From Cryoendolithus antarcticus (lineage: Eukaryota > Ascomycota > Dothideomycetes > Cladosporiales > Cladosporiaceae): a DNA stretch of 64,000 bases. Where the stretch lies: positions 147,001 through 211,000 of the forward strand of contig NAJO01000011.1 of assembly GCA_002077065.1 (NCBI GenBank). The letters run 5' to 3'. The notes under the pieces are model-generated. The model was not told the DNA's origin. It searched no databases and worked only from the letters and a program-made list of their open reading frames with translations. Positions 20,621-29,505 of this stretch are shown piece after piece. Both the position numbers and the translations under genes were made by a program. The number at the start of each line of letters is the position of its first letter. Position 1 is the stretch's first letter.

Positions 20621-23600
20621 ATGTACAGCGGCTCGAACTCATACTTAGGAGGCGCCAACAGCGCGCGACTCCAACCGCAGCCGACGGGATTCCAAGGCGC
20701 CCCGTCTCCTTTCCAGTCGCAACAGCCTCAGGGCTTCCAGCAACAGCAGCAGCCATTGCAGCAGCAGTACACGGGATACCCAGGACAGGCTGGTATACAA
20801 CCCCAAGTAACTGGCTATCCTCCGCAGCAAGGCCAGTTCCAGCAGCAGCCACCACAGCCTCCTCAGCAGCAGCCGGGCTTCCAATACCAGCAGCCTACCG
20901 GCTACCAGCCTCCTCTCCCACAGGCACCACCGCCACAGCAACAGCAGAATGCGTTGCCTCCACCGCCCGCCCAGCCTCAACGGCCACAGCCCACGGGCAT
21001 GACCTCGAATGACATCGCCAACTCATTTCGCGGTACATCCGCATCCTCGCCAGCACCTTCAGCAAGTACGGCTAGCAGCCACATCCCAAATGTGCGCCTC
21101 AGCTTCATTACTGCGACCGATCAGGCGAAGTTCGCCCAGCTGTTCAAGAGTGCCACAGGGAACGAGCAGGCATTGAGTGGAGACAAGGCACGAGACCTGC
21201 TGCTCAGGAGTAAGCTCGATGGCAGCAGCTTGGCGCAGATATGGACGCTGTCAGACACCACCAAGTCTGGCCAGCTGCTGTTTCCGGAATTCGCGCTGGC
21301 CATGTACTTGTGCAATCTCAGATTGACCGGAAAGGACCTTCCGCCTTCATTGCCAGAAAAGGTACGCAACGAGGTCTCAAGTATGGTCGACATGATCTCA
21401 TTCGCTATTCCCGACGATCGACCTGCAGCGGCGCCCAAGACGAATGCGCCGAACTTCAGCGAGCCACCTACGATTCAGCAGCCGCGAGCACAGAACCCGT
21501 CAAATCAGCAGATGCTGTCTGCCTTGACCGCGCAGCCTACAGGCTACCAATTCCCACAGCAGACCGGATTCCAGCAGCCTCAGCAACCTCAGCAAACTGG
21601 ATTCCAAGGTGGCATGCCGCAAGCTACTGGCTACACTGCACCACGCCCGCCGATGCCGCCTATGCCCACCGGCTTCAATCAGCAGCAGACACTTTCCCCA
21701 CAGCAGACTGGCTATCCCATGGCAGCGCCGCTCAATGCGCAGCCAACAGGCGCACCTGGTCAGTGGGGACTTGTAAACGCTCCAGCGTCTGGCCTGCCAA
21801 ACCTCGATGCACTCTCACAGCAAATGATGCCGCAGCCTGGTCGCGAGGCTGGATTCAGCTCGCAAGGTCTTAGCGGGAACGCGACAGTACCCTGGGCAGT
21901 CACGAAGCAAGAGAAGAAGATCTACGATGACATGTTCAAGGCTTGGGACGGCTTCGGGAAGGGATACATCACGGGCAGCCAAGCGATTGAGATTCTTGGA
22001 CAGTCTGGATTGGACAAGCCGGATCTCGAGCGGATATGGACACTTTCAGACCCGAACAACAGAGGCCGTCTGAACCTGGACGAATTCGCCGTGGCAATGC
22101 ATCTGATCTACCGGCGGCTGAATGGATACCCTGTGCCTGCCCAGCTGCCGCCTGAGCTTGTTCCTCCCTCGACGCGAAATCTGGACGCCAGCATTGGGAC
22201 CATGAAGAACATGCTGAGCCGCGATGCGCAGGAGCGGAAGAACACTGGTGCATTCCTGCAACCGCAGAAGACCGGAGTGAGCTATTTGAAATCGCATTCG
22301 TTCAAGGCCAATGGTGGACCAACGTCAGCGGCCAACAGGAAAGATGCGACGGTGTTCAAGAATGATGACTTCGATGTCGGCTACCGCAGCTCAGCCAGGC
22401 GACGGGTGGGCCAAGACGGTCGTAGCCCTAGTCCTGCACTCAGCGATACCAGCGCTGATGAGCCGAGCATCGATCAACTGCGCAAAGCGATCCGGGAGAA
22501 GCAGGTCCTGCTTGATGCGATGGATTTTGAGGACGAGTCGAATGTGGACCAAGAGGATGCACTGGATCGCAAAGACCGCAAAGAGAGCGAAGACCTGTTC
22601 CGACGTGTGCGAAGGATACAAGAGGACATCGACGCTCACCCGAACTCTGCATTCAAGACTGGAGGCTCGGATGCTGAACGTCGCACACTCCAAAGACAGT
22701 TGCGTGGCCTCTCAGACAAGCTGCCCGAACTGGCTAGCCACGTGCGAAAGTGCGAGAAGGCAATTGCGGATGCACAATCGGAGCTGTTCAGACTGAAGGA
22801 CGCCAAGGCGAACCCGACGTCTGCTGCAGCAATCGTGGGCACTGGGCCGGGAGGGCAGGTAACTGAGAGCGATCGCCTGAAAGCCAGGGCGAAGGCCATG
22901 ATGCAGCAGCGATCTGCTGCTTTGACCGGACGGAAGGTAGACACGGGAGATGATGGCACTGCGGCGGCGAAGCGGCTCGAAGATGAGTCGAGACGCATCA
23001 CGCGAGAACGGGAGGAGAACGAGCAGATGGTCAAGGATGTCGAGGAGAGCGTCACTGAGTACTCGAAAGGCTTGGAGTCGAGCTTGAAGGAGGGTGGCGA
23101 GAGCGCATCAGATGAGCACGAGCGCCGGCGATGGGATGATGGTTTAGGTGTCGAGGATGAGGTGAAGGATTTCATTTTCGATCTTCAACGCACTTCACGG
23201 GCGTCGAAAGTCAGGAGCGAAGAGAAGGCGCGGCCACGGGCTGCTGAGAGAGTGGACGACGGCAGTCACACTAACAGCAATGCCCGGACTGACAGCCCTG
23301 CCACATCACAGCCCTCTGTGTCGACGCCGCAGACCACAGGATCATCGTACTCAAGCTACAAGACTGCCGAGGAGCGCGCAGCATTCATCAAGCAGCAAGC
23401 GGAGGCTCGCATGGCCGAGAGACTCGCTGCATTGGGTCTCAAGACACCCGCTAAGGGTGGCGAGTCTGCCGCGCAACGCACTGAGCGTGAGCGTAAGGAG
23501 CGTGAGGATCGAGTCAAGCAAGCTGAGGAGGAAGATGCACGCCGAGAGCAGGAGAGGCAAGGTCGACTGCAAGGCGAAAGCATCTCTCCGCCAGCTTCAA

Positions 23601-24846
23601 ACGGCAAAGGCAAGCCACCGCCACCTGCACCACGGAAGAACAGGAGCGAGAGTCTGCAGAGCCAGGGTCAAGATCAGGCGCACGCAGAGTCCAAGCGGGC
23701 GGAGACACAGATCAAGGAGCAGGTTATCAGGGAGCAGCAAGATGCACTGGCAAAGGAAACGCATGACATGGAGTATGTGGAAAATTTCAATCGCGATGAT
23801 GAAGACCTGACTGACTTTGCATTAGGGACGAGGAAGCCCGACAAGAGCGTGAGCTCCGAAAGCAGAAAGAGGAGCAAGAAGCCTCGTTGCGCGCACTTGA
23901 GGAGCAAGTCAAGGCAGGCAAGCTCAAGAGAGCTGAAGAGAAGAAACGCCGCGAAGCTGCCAAGAAAGAATCATCCGAAAAGGAGTCCAGGCTTGCAGCA
24001 CAGCGGGCCGAGATCGAGGCAGCAAAGGAGCGGGAGCGACAGCTTCGCGCTCAACTCGAGAACATGGATTCCGACGACAGTAGTGATGACGAAGGGCACA
24101 TAAGACACACGCCCGATGGCAGTACGCCGACCGCAAGCACGATCCTCTCCGAGAAGGCCGTGAGCCCGCCAGCTGCACCTCCCGCCGCACCACCATTGCC
24201 GCAAAGCGCCGCAACAAGTCCTCCCGTGAAGAGCCCTGGCGAAGGTTCCAACAACCCGTTCTTCAAGTCCATGGCCGCCGCATCTTCCACTGTCGCAACG
24301 CCCGACTCAGCTCCCAAAGTCGACAACAACCCTTTCCACCGCCCCAGCAACTCCGAAAGCAAGACTACCCTCCCCGAGCCAATCGCCACCGGCCGATCTC
24401 GCGCCAAGCCATCCGACGATGATGATTGGAGCGTAGTCGAGTCCGAATCCAGCGACGACGACGACAATGGTCCCGACGAACCCCAGGGCGGCAGCGCCAA
24501 GCACCTCGCCTCGATTCTCTTCGGCACAATGGCCCCGCCTCGGCCAATCTCGAGCATGGGCTCAGACTCCAAGCCCTCTTCTCCCGCCCCATTGTCGGCA
24601 CCACCTCCGCCGCCTCCCATGCCATCAAGCGGTGCGCCGCCACCGCCGCCGATGCCGAGTTCTGGCGCCCCGCCTCCGCCGCCTATGCCAGGCGCTTTCC
24701 CATCCCCAGCGGCCTCGGGTCCGCCTCCTGCTGCCGCGGTGTCGAACGTCAGTGGCTTGTTGGGAGAGATACAGGCTGGGAAGGGTCTGAAGAAGACTCA
24801 GACGAAGGATCGGAGTGCTTCTGGCGTTGCTGGACGGGTGTTATGA
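20621..24846 (+). CDS. PAN1: Actin cytoskeleton-regulatory complex protein PAN1
   Basis: Two exons, 20621-23772 and 23826-24846, with a 53 bp intron (GTATGT..TAG, branch CTGAC) that links ETHDME to [14 protein letters not shown]; 1390 aa. The start [11 protein letters not shown] is typical. Gln/Pro-rich repeats with QPTGY/QQTGF units fill residues 10-135 and 290-420. Two EH domains with EF-hand folds sit at about 160-255 and 425-515 (both carry IWTLSD). Long coiled coils lie at about 610-870 and 910-1090; the C-terminal region has acidic clusters, [11 protein letters not shown] repeats and a WH2-like [16 protein letters not shown]1 binds NPF-bearing adaptors and activates Arp2/3 at endocytic actin patches, with END3 and SLA1. 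Confidence 0.95.
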
Positions 24847-25723
24847 GGTGATGTTGGAAGGGTGAATGAAGGGGCAGGGAGAACGTAGTGCGTTGGATTA
24901 GGGGTGGGAAGGGAGTGTAGATAGCTTAGCGTGTATTGGATGTGTCGTTAGCAAAACCATCGCTACATTGGCTGATGATATCTCATGCGCATATCGACGG
25001 CACCGACACGTTCTATGTAGATATTTCGTCCTACTGAGAGCGGATTATGCACAACTGAACTCTAAATGTCTACAACAGTACAATTGTGAAGTTTTGTGAC
25101 ACTCCATAGTCGGATCCTGTATGGCCGATTGGGAACACACATAAGCTGGGATCACCGGCGCGCTGTCGTGTAGAGTTCGAACCATGGGTCGCTCCCAATT
25201 CGACTAGCTGCTTTCCTGGGCTGGAAGGATCTGGAAAGGCAAGGGCTAGCAAGCAGGGTCGCGCAGGGAACGGATTGTGACTTGTTGTGATGTGCATGTG
25301 TCCAGCGAAGCAGGCCTATGCTTTTGCAGTTTTGCCGTATTATTTGTGGTCTGTATGCCGGGCGCACAGATGGGCAGGTTTGTGTGTGTGGTGTAGTGTC
25401 TTTTCATGGTCAAGCATCAATTGCATACTTCACGGGTGGTCCCGAGGTCTTGTCATGAGATTGCACGCAACGAACAAGTTGCACAGGAACGAATGCAGCT
25501 ACTTTACATGTCCACTGACATGAATTACAGAACACCCTAGAGCTAGTCACCATGGTGATTCTCCCTGCGCAGTGTCGAGCAATGTGCAGACGCCAGTCAC
25601 AACAGCCTCCTGGATAGCAAGTCACCTGACTCTACGGCGTCTCGGAGCCAGGTCAATACGCCTTTCCTTCTCAATTACGCTTCCAGCATCCGCTACAGTC
25701 CGCTCCAGCGCAGTCTACGATCG
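24847..25723. other. Intergenic between the converging PAN1 and hypothetical genes
   Basis: About 880 bp between two 3' ends, an unusually wide convergent gap for this window. A GT-rich run (gtttgtgtgtgtggtgtagtg near 25380) and a GTTCGAACC box (25171) were seen, but no tRNA arms or coding frame fit. Confidence 0.45.
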
Positions 25724-26284
25724 CTACCTCCTCCGCCGCAGTCCTCCAGCGTCTCCAATCACATCGACCTCAGCCGCATCGTCCCCTCCAGCATCTCCGG
25801 CAGCATCGTCGTGAACGGCAGCTTTGCCGGCAGCATTGGTCTCAGCAGCATCGTCGACATTACCATCTTCCCCCCCATTCCCATCCGTGGTCTCACTCTT
25901 CTTGGGCCCGTCATATTCTTCCATCCATCTTCTTATGTACTCCAGACGCGAGGGTCTTCGCGTGCTGATGCTCTGTGCATCTACGACCACAAGTTCCAGA
26001 TGTTCCCACATGCGGACTGTGCAGTCTTCCCGTTGGAGCCTCTCTACCTCCTCCCGGTCAATGACCTGATCGCACCCTGTTCGTCTGTCGATGCGTCCAG
26101 ATGGCCCGTACCTCCGTTGTGTTTCACGCTTTCGACCTCTCATGGCTGATGCGTGCGCAGCCTTGAGCAGCTCAGGAATACCCTCGATATCGTGCCAGAC
26201 GGCATTGACAGAGTCGATGTACCTTAGCGCATTGCTATACTCGTCCGCATCCGTTCTGAACATGTCATCGTAGTCGTAGCTCAT
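25724..26284 (-). CDS. Hypothetical protein with acidic Ala/Gly/Asp-rich tail
   Basis: ORF of 186 aa from an ATG at 26284. The first ~125 residues look like a folded helical domain (SNALRYIDSVNAVWHDIEGI, EEVERLQREDCTVRMWEHLE, RRWMEEYDG); the rest is low-complexity (DDAAGDAGGDDAAEVD) ending in RRRR. The frame stays open upstream of the ATG for about 20 codons (ISYALDSANFNKYIFRIHLG), starting just after a pyrimidine-rich acceptor-like cgtag. This suggests it may really be the last exon of the MYND-finger gene immediately upstream on the same strand. I do not recognise the domain. Treat start and gene limits as unsettled. Confidence 0.5.
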   Translation of the reverse strand: MSYDYDDMFRTDADEYSNALRYIDSVNAVWHDIEGIPELLKAAHASAMRGRKRETQRRYGPSGRIDRRTGCDQVIDREEVERLQREDCTVRMWEHLELVVVDAQSISTRRPSRLEYIRRWMEEYDGPKKSETTDGNGGEDGNVDDAAETNAAGKAAVHDDAAGDAGGDDAAEVDVIGDAGGLRRRR

Positions 26285-26393
26285 TCCGAGATGAATTCTG
26301 AAGATGTACTTGTTGAAATTGGCCGAGTCTAGCGCGTAGGATATCTACGTGGAACAACAGCGTGTTCTGAACTTCCTGCAGAGCTAGATCACT

Positions 26394-27113
26394 TCAGTGA
26401 CAAAATGCTAGTGAGAGTGGACTCCTCGTGATCTGTCGCTGCACGTAGTGGACGAGTTCAGGCAACAGGCGACCAGTGAGCACGTTTCTTACGCTGCGAA
26501 TGCTGATCAGATCGACCAGAAGCTTCAACTCCAACAGCAGCTCCAACCCCACCAGATGTTCATCGTCTCCACGACCAGTGCAACACAGCGTGGGCTGTTC
26601 CAGTACGCCGTCTGCCTCCCGCTTGCGATGCGGTATAATTGTAAGTGCATAATCTGGATCTTCGCCAGGAATCCAGCAATCACCGTATGCGGAGTGCAAC
26701 TTGATGAAGTCGTAGCACTCCAGATCCATGTCCATCCGTAAGAGGAGCCCGAGTACGAGTGCTCGAGTATCGTCAGAGGCTGGCGTGATTAAGCGCGTCG
26801 AGATTTGCAACGCCTCGGAAACGCTGTCGTTGGTCCCCAATCTGAAGAGAGCTTCAGCGAGGGCCAAGTGGCGGCCAACACTTTCAGAGACCACGGCGCC
26901 GTCGATCTTTGCTCTGCAGATCTTGATGTCGTTACACCGAGGCTGGTGGTCGGCACGGTCTAGATCGTAGTGCCATTTGCTGCAGTAGTGCGTGACTTTG
27001 CAGCCTTCACATCGGAGAACAAGCGTGGAGGTAATATTGCAATACTGGCACCGGTCGAGTGAGGTCTTGCTCGGACGAGCGGCTGCCTCCTGCGAGTTTG
27101 GCTCGCGGTCCAT
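26394..27113 (-). CDS. MYND-type zinc finger protein
   Basis: ORF of 239 aa from the ATG at 27113 (MDREPNSQEAAARPSKTSLD). A MYND finger follows at about residues 20-58, with CQYC, CEGCKVTHYC and a later H-x3-C (HQPRC) in the right order. MYND fingers bind proline-rich peptides in partner proteins. The rest is predicted helical (VGRHLALAEALFRL, ARLITPASDDTRALVLGLLL with Leu-rich repeats near the end) and shows no SET domain. In Dothideomycetes such finger proteins are numerous and mostly uncharacterised. The ORF ends without an obvious C-terminal domain, and the next ORF on the same strand, 110 bp on, could be its second exon; no donor site is clear enough to fix the join. Confidence 0.65.
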   Translation of the reverse strand: MDREPNSQEAAARPSKTSLDRCQYCNITSTLVLRCEGCKVTHYCSKWHYDLDRADHQPRCNDIKICRAKIDGAVVSESVGRHLALAEALFRLGTNDSVSEALQISTRLITPASDDTRALVLGLLLRMDMDLECYDFIKLHSAYGDCWIPGEDPDYALTIIPHRKREADGVLEQPTLCCTGRGDDEHLVGLELLLELKLLVDLISIRSVRNVLTGRLLPELVHYVQRQITRSPLSLAFCH

Positions 27114-27602
27114 AGTTACGCCGTATTGAATAAGTTTGCACGCTGTCGTAGCATCGGTGTCTCCTGGGCACGGTAGTACTGAAGTAAGCGAGGTGGTGTA
27201 TGTCAATACAAGGTGCTGTAGGCAGCAGAAGTGTAATGAAAGGCGCACCCAAGGGAAGAAAGAACGCGACGAAAGTTATCGAGGAAGGCACGAGTTGGCC
27301 AACGCGACTCTCGAGATCATGTGACGCTATATCATTGATTGCGAGATCAGAAGGCGGCAGAGTGTATATTCACTGTTCGAATGCCTCACAGGCTCAGCTG
27401 TATCGGAACTTGACGACCTTGCGCACTATGTACCGTTGGCCTACCTGACCACCGAAAACGCCGTCCCATGCTTCCAACAGTAGCAAATATGTGGGTATCG
27501 TAATGTTTACCTCATCGTCCTTCCACTCTGCGATATGTTGTCAGTACCCGACCTGATGCCGATACCAAGGGATGGCTCCACTCACTCTCGCAATCGCGCC
27601 AC
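27114..27602. other. Intergenic between the MYND gene start and the membrane-protein gene end
   Basis: About 490 bp containing the MYND gene promoter. No coding, repeat or RNA signal that I can support. Confidence 0.45.
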
Positions 27603-28220
27603 TCAATCCCCATCACCGATCTGCTTAGTCTGTCCATCCCCAGAGTATACACCCCCATGCACAGCATGCGTCACCCCGACAGCAATAGCCACAATCGCTC
27701 CAACAACCACGACTGCCAATGCAATCCTCACGATCCACTTCTGCCTCAATGTCGCCGTAGCCCACCTGTGTCTCGTGCCCGCGAACCCCAACTTCTTCGT
27801 CCCAAGCTTCTGCTTCCTCTCCGCCAGCCTGTTCAGCTCCAGCGTCTTGCGTGAAGGCCACATGGTGCACTCCTTGTTGTGGTCGACCGAGACCTTCGAG
27901 GTGAAGGGGTTGAGCTCATCGTTCCCGGAGAGCGGAGTGGCAGGACCAGACTCGAGGTCCTTCTCGTAGACGCCGGTGAAGGACTTGGTCGAAGCTTTCT
28001 TCGAGGGAGGTGTTTGAGGAGGCATGCGTTCGTGGGAGGCTGGAGGGTGTTGGTAGAAGGGCGAGTGTGGAGGGATTGCCTTGTCGTCTGTGTAGCTGTA
28101 TGGGGGATCGCTTGTGACAACTGGCGTGAGGGCTGGAGAGTCGAGCATAGGGACAGCCATTGCATTGGTCTGCTTGTCGGAAGTTGGGACGACGGTGGCG
28201 CCAAAGGTGTGTGCCATCAT
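27603..28220 (-). CDS. Hypothetical single-pass membrane protein
   Basis: ORF of 205 aa; two adjacent ATGs at 28220 and 28217 can start it (MMAHTFGATVVP). The N-terminal ~150 residues are Pro/Ser/Thr-rich and disordered (PPYSYTDDKAIPPHSPFYQ). A basic patch (RKTLELNRLAERKQK, LRQKW) precedes one hydrophobic helix at about residues 164-187 (IALAVVVVGAIVAIAVGV), leaving a short hydrophilic tail of about 18 residues. The positive residues before the helix predict a cytosolic N-terminus. I know no family for it, though proteins of this layout are common and poorly conserved in filamentous ascomycetes. Codon use and the clean frame support a real gene. Its upstream region carries CACGTG boxes. Confidence 0.72.
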   Translation of the reverse strand: MMAHTFGATVVPTSDKQTNAMAVPMLDSPALTPVVTSDPPYSYTDDKAIPPHSPFYQHPPASHERMPPQTPPSKKASTKSFTGVYEKDLESGPATPLSGNDELNPFTSKVSVDHNKECTMWPSRKTLELNRLAERKQKLGTKKLGFAGTRHRWATATLRQKWIVRIALAVVVVGAIVAIAVGVTHAVHGGVYSGDGQTKQIGDGD

Positions 28221-29505
28221 GAATTGCTTAGCGAGGGAGGATGTAGGTAAGATACAGCGTGGTCGGTTGTGCCAGTGGCAGATATGTGCAATGCAGCACA
28301 CGCCGATGACCTCTCAAGAGATCCAGACGAAGTCGACAATCGTACCAGAAGTTGCGTGTGCCCAGACCAGTCGTAATCGTGCTTCTTCTCCACACGAAAC
28401 CCCAACCTTGCAATTGATGATGATGACCCTGACGCCCAGCGCTATCAGGGGAAAGCACTGCTCACGTCGAAGCAAGACCACGACAAAGACACGCTCCGCT
28501 CTTGTACTTCACAGAATGACCCAGACCGACGCACCCACCAGCGAGAGAATCATGATAACTTCCTCTTCCGCCAAGCTGAGCCGTAGTTGACGCCGCCATG
28601 GCGTCGCTGGCGTCGCTGCTTTGAGATTCGTCTCTTCCGAAGCTATCTGTGCGCGATATCAAAAGAGACGTGCACTCTACGAGTGGAGCCCTACGCATAC
28701 ATGACGGCGAATGGGCAGTGCAGGACTAGACAAGGTTCTACCCGATGCTCGACTATTTAGTGCTTAAGCTCTGCGGTTATGATCTCTTCAGGATGGGCGT
28801 TCAACGCGACTATCGCCTCACGTGGGTGGTGATGGAACTGGCGATGGAAGCACGCTCGTGAAGCTGCTGTTCTCGTTCTGCGTCACTTCCCTGGCGACGT
28901 TACGATTGCATGGTCAAGGAACCCAGCTGAAACGACCGCCACAGTCGAGCGTTGATCGACGTTTGTGCATGGGTCATTCGGTAGCAGCCCCGAGATTAGC
29001 TATATTTCACCAGGAATTGCAAACTCCATAGTATAACACCTCACCATGTCCTCAACGGAATACGCAGCTCGCAATCGACGCATAGTGGCGACGAACCGGA
29101 CGCTCAACATACTTTTGTGCCTTGGTAGCTGTGCAATGATGGTATCTGGCGCGGCAGCACGATAATGCACGTACTTTACAGAACGCCTTTTATTGACAGG
29201 CCTGGACGCGTCCAGGCGCATGCAGGACCACGCAATGGCAAGCTATCCGGCATGAGTGCAGCAGCGACACTGCGTACTGTAGCTCTGCCGCTGTCAGCTG
29301 TCCGAATTGCCATTCTGTGGTTCTCACGTGCTTGAAGCTTGTCTCACGTGGCACTTTGGTTCTAGGCCTGTGCAACCAATGGGTCACCAACGGCGCATGG
29401 AGCCAAAGTTTCTGGCCCTGGCCAAATCGGAGGCAGAATCTAGAGCTATCGGCTTACAAGAGCTTGCAGTGTCGTCCAAGTCTCAACTACCCACATGTCA
29501 TGTCG
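28221..29505. other. Long intergenic region with CACGTG boxes
   Basis: About 1.3 kb between the membrane-protein gene and the 3' end of recyclin-1, both on the minus strand, so most of it is upstream DNA of the membrane-protein gene. It contains three CACGTG palindromes (28819, 29325, 29345). Short frames on both strands do not look like proteins. Confidence 0.5.
29325..29350. promoter_or_regulatory. Paired CACGTG (E-box) sites
   Basis: Two copies of TCTCACGTG lie 20 bp apart as a direct repeat (cores at 29325-29330 and 29345-29350), with an AAGCTT between them; a third CACGTG is at 28819-28824. CACGTG is the site of fungal bHLH factors such as Cbf1/Pho4-type proteins. Distance to the nearest downstream start (28220, minus strand) is about 1.1 kb, so function is uncertain. 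Confidence 0.35.

Noticed and set aside
20660..21760. Repeated CAG/CCA-rich DNA looking like a repeat array
   Set aside because: These are codons of the PAN1 Gln/Pro-rich repeats; unit spacing is irregular and the host is a eukaryote, so not CRISPR.
25160..25210. GTTCGAACC resembling a tRNA B box
   Set aside because: No A box at the proper distance and no acceptor stem pairing found by eye.
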